The notes beneath the pieces were generated by a model. That model did not search any database. It was not told where the DNA came from and worked only from the letters and a program-made list of their open reading frames with translations. Both the position numbers and the translations under genes were made by a program. A stretch of DNA of 64,000 nucleotides from Spongilla lacustris (Eukaryota; Porifera; Demospongiae; Spongillida; Spongillidae). This document shows positions 44,801-60,400 of this stretch, one piece after another. The first letter of the stretch is position 1. Each line of letters begins with the position of its first letter. The DNA lies in NCBI GenBank assembly GCA_949361645.1, contig OX442430.1, positions 3,738,249 to 3,802,248 on the forward strand, written 5' to 3'.

Positions 44801-47800
44801 ATGTATTATCATTAAAATCATAATAACCACTTTTTCTAATTAATCCATTACTAGTTAGTAAATCAATATCTATATGGATAGTATGTTTAAATGAATTAGA
44901 TTTAATCTGACGTCATCATGGAGTATGATATCCATGTTAATCCATAAGTGTTATTTCTACAGTGAGATAATCACAATGCATGCATTATCATTGAAATCAT
45001 AATAACGACTTTTAATACTTAAACCCTTACTAGTTAGTAAATCTATATCTATATGGATAGTATGTTTAAATGATTTAGATTTAATCTGACGTCATCATGG
45101 AGTATGATATCCATGTTAATCCATAAGTGTTATTTCTACAGTGAGATAATCACAATGCATGTATTATCATTAAAATCATAACAACGACTTTAAATAATTA
45201 AACTCTTACTAGTTAGTAAATCTATATCTATATGGATAGTATGTTTAAATAATTTAGATTTAATCTGACGTCATCATGGAGTATGATATCCATGTTAATC
45301 CATAAGTGTTTTTTCTACAATGAGATAATCACAATGCATGCATTATCATTAAAATCATAGTAACCACTTTACGTAATTAATCAATTACTAGTTAGTAAAT
45401 CTATATCTATATGGATAGTAAGTTTAAATAATTTAGATTTAATCTGACGTCATCAAGGAGTATGATATCCATGTTAATCCATAAGTGTTATTTCTACAGT
45501 GAGATAATCACAATGCATGAATTTCCATTAAAATCATAAAAACGACTTTTAATAATTAAACCATTACTAGTTAGTAAATATATATCTATATGGATAGTAT
45601 GTTTAAAAAATTTAGATTTAATCTGACGTCATCATGGAGTTTGATATCCATGTAAATCCATAAGTGTTATTTCTGCAGTGAGATAATCACAATGCATGTA
45701 TTATCAGTGAAATCATAATAACGATTTTTTATAAATAAACCATTACAAGTTAGTAAATTTATATCTATATGGATAGTATGTTTAAAGGTTTCAGATTTAA
45801 TCTGACGTCATCATGGAGTGTGATATGTAATTTATATCCATAAGTGTTATTTCTACAGTGAGATAATCACAGTGCATGTATTATCATTAAAATCATAATA
45901 ACCACTGTTGCTAATTAATCCATTACTAGTTAGTAAATCTATATCTATTTGGATAGTATGGATAAAGGCTTCAGATTTAATCTGACGTCATCACGGAGTG
46001 TTATATGCAATTAAATCCATGTGTTATTTCTACAGTGAGATAATCACAATGCATGTATTATCATTAAAGTCATAATAACCCATTTTAGTAATTAATCCAT
46101 TACTAGTTACTAAATGTATATCTATATGGATAGCATATTTATAGGTTTCAGATTTAATCTGACGTCATCATGGAGTGTGATATGCAAATAATACCATAAG
46201 TGTTATTTCTACAGTAAGATAATCACAATGCATGTGTTATCAGTGAAATCATAATAACGACTTTCAATAATTAAACCGTTACTAGTTAGTACATTTATAT
46301 CTATACGGAAAGTATGTTTTAAGGTTTCAGAATTAATCATGGAGTATGATATCCATGTTAATACATAAGTGTTCTTTCTACAGTGCATATATTATCATTA
46401 AAATCATAATAACTATTTCTACTAATTAATCCATTACTAGTTAGTGAATCTATATCTGTATGGATAGTATGCTAAAATAATTTAGAATTAAATTGACGTC
46501 ATCATGGAGTTTGATATCCATGTAAATCCATAAGTGTTATTTCTACAGTGAGATAATCACAATATGCGCATGTATTATCAGTGAAATCATAATAACGACT
46601 TTTAATAATTAAACCATTACCAATTAGTAATCTATGTATATGGATAGTATGTTTGAAGGTTTCAGATTTGATCTGACGTCATCATGGAGTGTGATATGCA
46701 ATTAAATCCATAAGTGTTATTTCTACAGTGAGATAATCACAATGCATGTATTATCATTAAAATCATAATAACCACTTTTAGTAATTAATCCATTACTAGT
46801 TGGTAAATTTATAGTATGTTTAAATAATTTAGACTTCATACGACGTCATCATGGAGTATGACATCCATAATCCATAAGTATTATTTCTACTGTGAGATAA
46901 TCACAATGCATGTATTATAGTTAAAATCATAATAACCACTTTTACTAATTAATCCGTTATTAGTTAATAAATTCTTATCTATATGGATAGTATATTTAAA
47001 TAAGTTAGATTTAATCTGACGTCATCATGGAGTATGATATCCATGTTAATCCATAAGTGTTATTTCTACAGTGAGATAATGGATTATCATTGAAATCATA
47101 ATAACGACTTTTAATAATTAAACCTTTACAAGTTAGTAAATCTATATCTATATGGATAGAATATTTAAACGTTTCAGATTTAATCTGACGTCATCATGGA
47201 GTGTGATATGCAATTTAAATCCACAAGTGTTATTTCTATAGTGAGATAATCACAATGCATGTATTATCATTGAAATCATAATAACGTCTTTTTAATAATT
47301 AAACCATTTCAAGTGAATGAATCTATACCTGTATGGTAGTATGTTTAAAGGTATCAGATTTGATCTGACGTCAGCATGGTGTGTGATATGAAATTAAATC
47401 CTTAAGTGTTATTTCTACAGTGAGATAATCACAGTGCATGTATTTTCGGTGAAATCATAATAACGAGTTTCAATAATTAAACCATTAGTAGTTAGTAAAT
47501 CTATATCTTAATGGATAGTATGTTTAAATAGTTTAGGTTTAATCTGACGTCATCATGGAATATGATATCCATGTAAATCCATAAGTGTTATTTCTACAGT
47601 GAGATAATCACAATGCATGTATTATCATTAAAATCATAATAACGACTTTCAATAATTAAATCAATACTAGTTAGTAAATCTATATCTTAATGGATAGTAT
47701 GCTTAAATAGTTTAGGTTTAATCTGACGTCATCATGGATCCATGTAAATCCATAAGTGTTATTTCTACAGTGAGATAATCACAATGCATGCATTATCATT

Positions 47801-49150
47801 AAAATCATAATAACCACTTTTAGTAATTGATCCATTACTAGTTAGTAAATCTATATCTATATGGATAGTATGTTTAAATAATTTAGATTTAATCTGACGT
47901 CATCATGGAGTATGATATCCATACTAATCCATAAGTGTTATTTCTACAGTGAGATAATCACAATGCATGTATTATCATTAAAATCATAATAACCACTTTA
48001 CATAATTAATCCATTACTAGTTAGTAAATCTAAATCTATATGGATAGTATGTTTAAATAATTTAGACTTAATCTGACGTCATCATGGAGTATGATATCCA
48101 TGTTAATCCATAAGTATTATTTCTACAGTGAGATAATCACAATGCATGTATTATCATTAAAATCATAATAACCACTTTTACTAATTAATCCGTTATTAGT
48201 TAGTAAATTTATATCTATATGGATAGTATGTTTAAATAATTTAGACTTAATCGGGCGTCATCATGGAGTATGATATCCATTTTAATACATAAGTGTTATT
48301 TCTAAACAGAGATATTCACAATGCATGTATTATCATTAAAATCATGATAAAGATTTTTAATAGCTAAACCATTACTAGTTAGTAAATCTAGATCTATATG
48401 TATAGTATGCTTAAAGGCTTCAAAATTAATATTACGTCATCATGGAGTATGATATCCATTTCAATACATAAGTGTTATTTCTAAACTGAGATATTCACAA
48501 TGCCTGTATTATCATTAAAATCATGATAACGACTTTTAATAATTAAACCATCACTAGTTAGTAAATCTAAATCTATATGGGTAGTATGTTTAAAGGTTTC
48601 ACATTTAATCTGACGTGATCATGGAGTATGATATCCATTTTAATACATAACTGTTACTTCTAAACAGAGATACTCACAATGCATGTATTATTATTAAAAT
48701 CATGATAAAAACTTTTAATAGCTAAACCATTACTAGTTTGTAAATCTACATCTATATGGATAGTATGCTTAAAGTTTCAAAATTAGTATTACGTCATCAT
48801 GGAGTATGATATCCATTTTAATACATAAGTCTTATTTCTAAACTGAGATATTCACAATGCATGTATTTTCATTAAAATCATGATAACGACTTTTAATAAC
48901 TAAACCATTACTAGTTAGTAAATCTAGATCTATATGGATAGTATGTTTAAAGGTTTCACATTTAATCTGATGTCATCATGGAGTATGATATCCATTTAAA
49001 TACATAAGTGTTATTTCTAAACTGAGATATTCACAATGCACGTATTATCATTAAAATCAAGACAAAGACTTTTAATAATTAAACTATTACTAGTTAGTAA
49101 ATCTAGATATATAAAGGTAGTATGTTTAATGGTTTTAGATTCAATCTACC
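41830..49150 (-). repeat. Satellite B array, inverted, about 178-bp monomer with TGACGTCA
   Basis: About 41 monomers related to satellite A on the opposite strand. They share TTATTTCTA...GATAATCACAATGCATG and ATCATAATAACCACTTTT. Where A has the ATGGTTTAT dyad, B has ATCTGACGTCATCATGGAGT with the perfect palindrome TGACGTCA. A two-monomer duplication with a 333-bp offset links about 42240-42590 with 42590-42920. From about 48260 to 49150 monomers are A/B hybrids (CTAAACTGAGATATTCAC of type A with TTACGTCATCATGGAG of type B). No gene is seen. Confidence 0.95.
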
Positions 49151-51040
49151 ATTCAATGGTTTAAGATAAACCAGAAATAACACTTATGGATTTAATTGCG
49201 AATCACACTCAATTATGACGTCAGATCAAATCTGAAACCTTTAAACATACTATCCATATAGATATAGATTTACTAACTTGTAATGGTATAATTATTAGAA
49301 GTCGTTATTATAATTTCAATGATAATACATGCATTGTGATTATCTCACTGTTGAAATAACACTTATGGATTTAATTGCATATCACATTCCATGATGACGT
49401 CAGATTAAATCTGAAACCTTTAAACATACTATCCATATAGATATAGATTTACTAACATGAAATGGTTTAACTAATAAAAGTTGTTATTATGATTTCAATG
49501 ATAACACATGCATTGTGATTATCTCACTGTAGAAATAACACTGATTAAATCTGAAACCTTTAAATATACTATCCATATAGAGATAGATTTACTAACTAGT
49601 AATGGATTCATTATTGAAAGTTGTTATTATGATTTTAAAGATAATGCATGCATTGTGTTTACCTCGCTGTGGAAATAACACTTATGGATTAACATGGATA
49701 TCATACTCCATGAATATGTCAGATTAAATCTAAATTATATAAGCATACTATCCATATAAATATACATTAACTAACTATTAATGGTTTAATTACTGAAAGT
49801 CGTTATTATGATTTCAATGATAATACATGCATTGTGATATCTCACTGTAGAAATAACACTTATGGATTTAATTGCATATCACATTCCATGATGATGTCAG
49901 ATTAAATCTGAAACCTTTGAACATACTATCCATATAGATATAGATTTACTAACTAGTAATGGTTTAATTATTGAAAGTCGTTATTATGATTTCAATGATA
50001 ATACATGCATTGTGATTATCTCACTGTAGAAATAACACATGGATTTAATTGCATATAACACTCCATGATGACGTCAGATTAAATCTGAAACCTTTAAACA
50101 TACTATCCATATAAATATAGATTTACTAAGTAGTTATGGTTTAATCTTTTAAAGTCGTTGTTATGATTTCAATGATAATACATGCATTGTGATTATCTCA
50201 CTGTAGAAATAACACTTATAGATTTAATTGCATATCACACTCCATAATGACGTCAGATTAAATCTGAAACCTTTAAATATACTATCCATATAGATATAGA
50301 TTTACTAACTAGTAATGGATTAATTACTAAATTTGGTTATTATGATTTTAATGATAATACATGCATTGTGATTATCTCACTGTAGAAATAACACTTATGG
50401 ATTTAATTGCATATCACACTCCATGATGACGCCTGATTAATTCTGAAACCTTTAAACATATTATCCATATAGATATAGATCTACTAACTAGTAATGGTTT
50501 AACTATTAAAAGTCGTTATTACAATTTCAATGATAATACATGCATTGTGATTATCTCACTGTAGAAATAACACTTATGGATTAACATTGATATCATACTC
50601 CATGATGATGTCAGATTAAATTTAAAATATTTAAACATACTATCCATATAGATATTGATTTACTAACTAGTAATGGATTAATTAGTAAAAGTGGTTATTA
50701 TGATTTTAATGATAATACATGCATTGTGATTATCTCACTGTAGAAATAACACTTATGGATTAACATGGATATCATACTCCATGATGACATCAGATTAAAT
50801 CTAAATTATTTAAACATAGTATCCATATAGATATAGATTTACTAACAAGTAATGGTTTAATGATTGAAAGTCGTTATTATGATTTCACTGATAATACATG
50901 CATTGTGATTATCTTTAATTGCATATCACACTCCATGATGACGTCAGATTAAATCTGAAACCTTTAAACATACTATCTATATAGATATAGATTTACTAAC
51001 TTGTAATGGTTTAATCATTAAAAGTCGTTATTGTGATTCT
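49151..51040 (+). repeat. Satellite B array, forward
   Basis: Orientation flips near 49150 at ACCATTCAATGGT, a 13-bp odd palindrome. About ten forward monomers of type B follow, with TGATGACGTCAGATTAAATC and ACTGTAGAAATAACACTTATGG. One monomer near 49540-49550 lacks the TGACGTCA half, and one near 50910 is shortened. No gene is seen. Confidence 0.93.
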
Positions 51041-51770
51041 AATGATACTACATGTATTGTGAATATCTCTGGAAATAACACTTATGGTTTAACATGGTTT
51101 ATCATAAACTATTCAATGGTAAATTAAATCCAATACACTCAGGCATACTATTCATATGTGATAATATTTACTAACTAGTAATGACGTAATTATTAAAAGT
51201 TATTATTGTGATTTTAATGATACTACATGTATTTTGAATATCTGGAAATAACACTTATGGTTTAACATGGTTTATCATAAACCATTCAATGGTAAATTAA
51301 ATCTAATACACTCAGGCATATTATCCATATGGGAATAGATTTACTAACTAGTATTGACGTAAATATAAGAAGACGTTATTACGATTTTAATGATACTACA
51401 TGTATTGTTAATATCTCAGTACTTATGGTTTAACAACGTTTATCATAAACCATTCAATGGTAAATTTAATCTAATACACTCAGACATACTATCCATATGG
51501 GAATAGATTTACTAACAAGTAATGACGTAATATAAAAAGACGTTATTATGATTTTAATGATACTACCTGTATTGTAAATAACTCAATGCAAAAATAACAA
51601 ATGGTTTAACATGGTTTATTATACACCATTCAATGGTAAATTAATTCTAATACATTCAGACACCTTATCCATATGGGAATAGATTTACTAACTAGTAATG
51701 ACGTAATTATTAAAAGTCGTTATTGTGATTTTAATGATACTACATGTATTTTGAATATCTCTGGAAATAA
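51041..51770 (+). repeat. Intermediate A/B satellite monomers
   Basis: Four monomers carry the A-type dyad GGTTTATCATAAACC. They also have ACTAACTAGTAATGACGTAA, GATACTACATGTATTGT and a shortened ATATCTCTGGAAATAAC, which are not seen elsewhere. They form a distinct bridging subfamily between B and A. Confidence 0.88.
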
Positions 51771-53510
51771 CACTTATGGTTTAACATGGTTTATCATAAA
51801 CCATTCAATGCTAAATTAAATCTAATACACTCAGACATAGTATCCATATGGAAATAGATTTACTAGCATGTATTGGTTTAGTTATTAAAAGTCGTTATTA
51901 TGATTTTAATGAAAATACATGCATTGTGAATATCTCAGTTTAGAATAACACTTATGGCTTAACATGGTTTATCATGAACCATTCAATGCTAAATTAAATC
52001 TAATACTCTCAGACATACTATCCATATGGAAATAGATTTACTATTATGTAATGGTTTAATTATTAAAAGTCGTTATTTTTATTTTAAAGATAATACATGC
52101 ATTGTGAATATCTCAGTTTAGAAATAACACATGGTTTAACATGGTTTATCATAAACCATTCAATGGTAGATTAAATCTAATACACTCAGACATATTATCC
52201 ATATGGAAATAGATTTATTAATGTTTAATACTTTAATTACGAAAAGTGGTTATTATGATTTTAATGATAATACATGCATTGTGAATATCTCAAATTAGAA
52301 ATAACACATGGTTTAACATGGTTTATCATAAACCATTCAATGGTAAATTAAATCTAATACACTCAAACGTACTATCCATATTGAAAAAAATTTATTAATG
52401 TGTAATAGTTTAATTATGAAAAGTCGTTATTATGATTTTAATGATAATACATGCATTGTGAATATCTCAGTTTAGAAATAACACTTATGGTTTAACATGG
52501 TTTATCATAAATCATTCAATGGTAAATTAAATCTAATACACTCAGACATACTATCCATATGGAAATGGATTTATTAATGTGTAATAGTTTAATTATGAAA
52601 AGTCGTTATTATGATTTTAATGATAATACATGCATTGTGAATATCTCAGTTTAGAAATAACACATGGTTTAACATGGTTTATCATAAACCATTCAATGGT
52701 AAATTATATCTAATACACTCAGACATACTATCCATATGGAAATAGATTTATTAATGTGTAATAGTTTAATTATGAAAAGTCGTTATTATGATTTTAATGA
52801 TAATACATGCATTGTGAATATCTCAGTTTAGAAATAACACTTATGGTTTAACATGGTTTATCATGAATCATTCTTAATAAATTAAATCTAATACACTCAG
52901 ACATACTATCCATTTAAAAATAGATTTACTAATATATAATGGTTTAATTATGAAAAGTCGTTATTATGATTTTAATGATAATACATGCATTGTGAATATC
53001 TCAGATAAGAAATAACACTGATGGTTTAATATGGTTAATCATAAACAATTCAATGTTAAATTAAATCTAATACACTCAGACATACTATCCATATGGATGT
53101 AGATTTATTAATGTGTAATAGTTTAATTATGAAAAGTGGTTATTTTGATTTTAATGATAATACATGCATTGTGAATATCTCAGATTAGAAATAACACTAA
53201 TGGTTTAAAATGGTTTATCATAAACCATTCAATGGTAAATTAAATCTAATACACTCAAACATACTATCCATATGGAAATAGATTTATTAATGTGTAATAG
53301 TTTAATTATGAAAAGTGGTTATTATGATTTTAATGATAATACATGCATTGTGAATATTTCAGTTTAGAAATAACACTTATGGTTTAACATGGTTTATCAT
53401 AAACCATTCAATGGTAAATTAAATCTAATACACTCAGACATACTATCCATATGGAAATAGATTTATTAATGTGTAATAGTTTAATTATGAAAAGTCGTTA
53501 TTATGATTTT
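51771..53510 (+). repeat. Satellite A array, forward, irregular monomers
   Basis: Forward type A monomers without an obvious long period. Variants include AATAACACATGG (loss of TT) and TCATGAATCATTCTTAATAA. They lead into the higher-order array. Confidence 0.93.
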
Positions 53511-56500
53511 AATGGCATTGTGAATATCTCAGTTTACAAATAACACTTATGGTTTAAAATGGTTTATCATAAACCATTCAATGGTAAATTAAATCTAATA
53601 CACTCAGACATACTATCCATATGGAAATAGATATATTAATGTGTAATAGTTTAATTATGAAAAGTGGTTATTATGATTTTAATGATAATACATGCATTGT
53701 GAATATCTCAGTTTAGAAATAACACTTATGGTTTAAAATGGTTTATCATAAACCATTCAAAGGTAAATTAAATCTAATACACTCAGACATACTATCCATA
53801 TGGAAATAGATTTATTAATGTGTAATAGTTTAATTATGAAAAGTGGTTATTATGATTTTAATGATAATACATGCATTGTGAATATCTCAGTTTAGAAATA
53901 ACACTTATGGTTTAACATGGTTTATCATAAACCATTCAATGGTAAATTAAATCTAATACACTCAGACATACTATCCATATGGAAATAGATTTATTAATGT
54001 GTAATAGTTTAATTATGAAAAGTCGTTATTATGATTTTAATGATAATACATGCATTGTGAATATCTCAGTTTAGAAATAACACTTATGGTTTAACATGGT
54101 TTATCATGAATCATTCTTAATAAATTAAATCTAATACACTAAGACATACTATCCATTTAAAAATAGATTTACTAATATATAATGGTTTAATTATTAAAAG
54201 TGGTTATTATGATTTTAATGATAATACATGCATTGGGAATATCTCAGTTTAGAAATAACACTTATGGTTTAACATGGTTTATCATGAATCATTCTTAATA
54301 AAGTAAATCTAATACACTAAGACATACTATCCATTTAAAAATAGATTAACTAATATATAATGGTTTAATTATTAAAAGTCGTTCTTATGATTTTAATGAT
54401 AATACATGCATTGTGAATATCTCAGTTTAGAAATAACACTTATGGTTTAAAATGGTTTATCATAAACCATTCAATGGTAAATTAAATCTAATACAGTCAG
54501 ACATACTATCCATATGGAAATAGATTTATTAATGTGTAATAGTTTAATTATGAAAAGTGGTTATTATGATTTTAATGATAATACATGCATTGTGAATATC
54601 TCAGTTTAGAAATAACACTTATGGTTTAACATGGTTTATCATAAACCATTCAATGGTAAATTAAATCTAATACACTCAGACATACTATCCATATGGAAAT
54701 AGATTTATTAATGTGTAATAGTTTAATTATGAAAAGTCGTTATTATGATTTTAATGATAATACATGCATTGTGAATATCTCAGTTTAGAAATAACACTTA
54801 TGGTTTAACATGGTTTATCATGAATCATTCTTAATAAATTAAATCTAATACACTAAGACATACTATCCATTTAAAAATAGATTTACTAATATATAATGGT
54901 TTAATTATTAAAAGTGGTTATTATGATTTTAATGATAATACATGCATTGGGAATATCTCAGTTTAGAAATAACACTTATGGTTTAACATGGTTTATCATG
55001 AATCATTCTTAATAAAGTAAATCTAATACACTAAGACATACTATCCATTTAAAAATAGATTTACTAATATATAATGGTTTAATCATTAAAAGTCGTTCTT
55101 ATGATTTTAATGATAATACATGCATTGTGAATATCTCAGTTTAGAAATAACACTTATGGTTTAAAATGGTTTATCATAAACCATTCAATGGTAAATTAAA
55201 TCTAATACAGTCAGACATACTATCCATATGGAAATAGATTTATTAATGTGTAATAGTTTAATTATGAAAAGTGGTTATTATGATTTTAATGATAATACAT
55301 GCATTGTGAATATCTCAGTTTAGAAATAACACTTATGGTTTAACATGGTTTATCATAAACCATTGAATGGTAAATTAAATCTAATACACTCAGTCATTCT
55401 ATCCATTTGGAAATAGATTTATTAATGTGTAATAGTTTAATTATGAAAAGTCGTTATTATGATTTTAATGATAATACATGCATTGTGAATATCTCAGTTT
55501 AGAAATAACTTTTATGGTTTAAAATGGTTTATCATAAACCATTCAATGGTAAATTAAATCTAATATACTCAGACATACTATCCATATGGATGTAGATTTA
55601 TTAATGTGTAATAGTTTAATTATGAAAAGTCGTTATTATGATTTTAATGATAATACATGCATTGTGAATATCTCAGTTTAGAAATAACACTTATGGTTTA
55701 ACATGGTTTATCATAAACCATTCAATGGTAAATTAAATCTAATACACTCAGACATACTATCCATATGGAAATAGATTTATTAATGTGTAATAGTTTAATT
55801 ATGAAAAGTCGTTATTATGATTTTAATGGCATTGTGAATATCTCAGTTTACAAATATCACTTATGGTTTAAAATGGTTTATCATAAACCATTCAATGGTA
55901 AATTAAATCTAATACACTCAGACATACTATCCATATGGAAATAGATATATTAATGTGTAATAGTTTAATTATGAAAAGTGGTTATTATGATTTTAATGAT
56001 AATACATGCATTGTGAATATCTCAGTTTAGAAATAACACTTATGGTTTAAAATGGTTTATCATAAACCATTCAAAGGTAAATTAAATCTAATACACTCAG
56101 ACATACTATCCATATGGAAATAGATTTATTAATGTGTAATAGTTTAATTATGAAAAGTGGTTATTATGATTTTAATGATAATACATGCATTGTGAATATC
56201 TCAGTTTAGAAATAACACTTATGGTTTAACATGGTTTATCATAAACCATTCAATGGTAAATTAAATCTAATACACTCAGACATACTATCCATATGGAAAT
56301 AGATTTATTAATGTGTAATAGTTTAATTATGAAAAGTCGTTATTATGATTTTAATGATAATACATGCATTGTGAATATCTCAGTTTAGAAATAACACTTA
56401 TGGTTTAACATGGTTTATCATGAATCATTCTTAATAAATTAAATCTAATACACTAAGACATACTATCCATTTAAAAATAGATTTACTAATATATAATGGT

Positions 56501-57424
56501 TTAATTATTAAAAGTCGTTATTAGGATTTTAATGATAATACATGCATTGGGAATATCTCAGTTTAGAAATAACACTTATGGTTTAACATGGTTTATCATG
56601 AATCATTCTTAATAAAGTAAATCTAATACACTAAGACATACTATCCATTTAAAAATAGATTTACTAATATATAATGGTTTAATTATTAAAAGTCGTTCTT
56701 ATGATTTTAATGATAATACATGCATTGTGAATATCTCAGTTTAGAAATAACACTTATGGTTTAAAATGGTTTATCATAAACCATTCAATGGTAAATTAAA
56801 TCTAATACAGTCAGACATACTATCCATATGGAAATAGATTTATTAATGTGTAATAGTTTAATTATGAAAAGTGGTTATTATGATTTTAATGATAATACAT
56901 GCATTGTGAATATCTCAGTTTAGAAATAACACTTATGGTTTAACATGGTTTATCATAAACCATTGAATGGTAAATTAAATCTAATACACTCAGTCATACT
57001 ATCCATTTGGAAATAGATTTATTAATGTGTAATAGTTTAATTATGAAAAGTCGTTATTATGATTTTAATGATAATACATGCATTGTGAATATCTCAGTTT
57101 AGAAATAACTTTTATGGTTTAAAATGGTTTATCATAAACCATTCAATGGTAAATTAAATCTAATATACTCAGACATACTATCCATATGGATGTAGATTTA
57201 TTAATGTGTAATAGTTTAATTATGAAAAGTCGTTATTATGATTTTAATGATAATACATGCATTGTGAATATCTCAGTTTAGAAATAACACTTATGGTTTA
57301 ACATGGTTTATCATAAACCATTCAATGGTAAATTAAATCTAATACACTCAGACATACTATCCATATGGAAATAGATTTATTAATGTGTAATAGTTTAATT
57401 ATGAAAAGTCGTTATTATGATTTT
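53511..57424 (+). repeat. Satellite A with nested 4-, 9- and 13-monomer higher-order repeats
   Basis: Diagnostic monomers repeat at fixed spacing. AATGGCATTG (a 9-bp deletion variant) is at 53511, 55825 and 57425, spacings of 2,314 and 1,600. CATTGGGAAT is at 54231, 54945 and 56545, spacings of 714 and 1,600. With 179 bp per monomer these equal 13, 4 and 9 monomers once the marked short deletions are subtracted. The pattern fits unequal exchange that gained and lost a four-monomer block. Confidence 0.9.
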
Positions 57425-60400
57425 AATGGCATTGTGAATATCTCAGTTTACAAATAACACTTATGGTTTAAAATGGTTTATCATAAACCATTCAATGGTA
57501 AATTAAATCTAATACAGTCAGACATACTATCCATATGGAAATAGATTTATTAATGTGTAATAGTTTAATTATGAAAAGTGGTTATTATGATTTTAATGAT
57601 AATACATGCATTGTGAATATCTCAGTTTAGAAATAACACTTATGGTTTAACATGGTTTATCATAAACCATTGAATGGTAAATTAAATCTAATACACTCAG
57701 TCATGCTATCCATTTGGAAATAGATTTATTAATGTGTAATAGTTTAATTGTGAAAAGTCGTTATTATGATTTTAATGATAATACATGCATTATGAATATC
57801 TCAGTTTAGAAATAACCTTTATGGTTTAAAATGGTTTATCATAAACCATTCAATGGTAAATTAAATCTAATATACTCAGACATACTATCCATATGGATGT
57901 AGATTTATTAATGTGTAATAGTTTAATTATGAAAAGTCGTTATTATGATTTTAATGATAATACATGCATTGTGAATATCTCAGTTTAGAAATAACACTTA
58001 TGGTTTAACATGGTTTATCATAAACCATTCAGTGGTAAATTAAATCTAATACACTCAGACATACTATCCATATGGAAATAGATTTATTAATGTGTAATAG
58101 TTTAATTATGAAAAGTGGTTATTATGATTATAATGATAATACATGCATTGTGAATATCTCACTTTAGAAATAACACTTATGGTTTAACATGGTTTATTAT
58201 AAACCATTCAATGGTAAATTAAATCTAATACACTCAGACATACTATCCATATGAAAATAGATTTATTAATGTGTAATAGTTTAATTATGAAAAGTGGTTA
58301 TTATGATAATACATGCATTGTGAATATCTCAGATTAGAAATAACACTAATGGTTTAAAATGGTTTATCATAAACCATTCAATGGTAAATTAAATCTAATA
58401 CACTCAGACATACTATCCATATGGAAATAGATTTATTAATGTGTAATAGTTTAATTATGAAAAGTCGTTATTATGATTTTAATGATAATACATGCATTGT
58501 GAATATCTCAGTTTAGAAATAACACTTATGGTTTAACATGGTTTATCATGAATCATTCTTAATAAATTAAATCTAATACACTCAGACATACTATCCATAT
58601 GTAAATAGATTTACTAATATATAATGTTTTAATGATTAAAAGTGATTATTATGATTTTAATGATAATACATGCATTGTGAATATCTCAGTTTAGAAATAA
58701 CACTGATGGTTTAACATGGTTTATCATTAACCATTCAATGGTAAATTAAATCTAATACACTCAGACATACTATCCATATGGAAATAGATTTATTAATGTG
58801 TAATAGTTTAATTATGAAAAGTGGTTATTATGATTTTAATGATAATACATGCATTGTGAATATCTCAGTTTAGAAATAACACTAATGGTTTAAAATGGTT
58901 TATCATAAACCATTCAATGGTAAATTAAATCTAATACACTCAGACATACTATCCATATGAAAATAGATTTATTAATGTGTAATAGTTTAATTATGAAGAG
59001 TGGTTATTATGATTTTAATGATAATACATGCATTGTGAATATCTCAGTTTAGAAATAACAGTTATGGTTTAACATGGTTTATCATAAACCATTCAATGGT
59101 AAATTAAATCTAATACACTCAGACATACTATCCATATGGAAATAGATTTATTAATGTGTAATAGTTTAATTATGAAAAGTCGTTATTATGATTTTAATGA
59201 TAATACATGCATTGTGAATATCTCAGTTTAGAAATAACACTGATGGTTTAACATGGTTTATCATTAACCATTCAATGGTAAATTAAATCTAATACATATC
59301 CATATGGAAATAGATTTATTAATGTGTAATAGTTTAATTATGAAAAGTCGTTATTATGATTTTAATGATAATACATGCATTGTGAATATCTCAGTTTAGA
59401 AATAACTTTTATGGTTTAAAATGGTTTATCATAAACCATTCAATGGTAAATTAAATCTAATATACTCAGACATACTATCCATATGGATGTAGATTTATTA
59501 ATGTGTAATAGTTTAATTATGAAAAGTCGTTATTATGATTTTAATGATAATACATGCATTGTGAATATCTCAGTTTAGAAATAACACTTATGGTTTAACA
59601 TGGTTTATCATAAACCATTCAATGGTAAATTAAATCTAATACACTCAGACATACTATCCATATGGAAATAGATTTATTAATGTGTAATAGTTTAATTATG
59701 AAAAGTCGTTATTATGATTTTAATGGCATTGTGAATATCTCAGTTTACAAATAACACTTATGGTTTAAAATGGTTTATCATAAACCATTCAATGGTAAAT
59801 TAAATCTAATACAGTCAGACATACTATCCATATGGAAATAGATTTATTAATGTGTAATAGTTTAATTATGAAAAGTGGTTATTATGATTTTAATGATAAT
59901 ACATGCATTGTGAATATCTCAGTTTAGAAATAACACTTATGGTTTAACATGGTTTATCATAAACCATTGAATGGTAAATTAAATCTAATACACTCAGTCA
60001 TGCTATCCATTTGGAAATAGATTTATTAATGTGTAATAGTTTAATTGTGAAAAGTCGTTATTATGATTTTAATGATAATACATGCATTATGAATATCTCA
60101 GTTTAGAAATAACCTTTATGGTTTAAAATGGTTTATCATAAACCATTCAATGGTAAATTAAATCTAATATACTCAGACATACTATCCATATGGATGTAGA
60201 TTTATTAATGTGTAATAGTTTAATTATGAAAAGTCGTTATTATGATTTTAATGATAATACATGCATTGTGAATATCTCAGTTTAGAAATAACACTTATGG
60301 TTTAACATGGTTTATCATAAACCATTCAGTGGTAAATTAAATCTAATACACTCAGACATACTATCCATATGGAAATAGATTTATTAATGTGTAATAGTTT

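Noticed and set aside
41830..51040. Promoters or enhancers based on TGACGTCA
   Set aside because: The site is part of a tandem satellite with no gene nearby. Conservation may reflect array homogenisation only, so it is kept as an observation and not as a regulatory feature.
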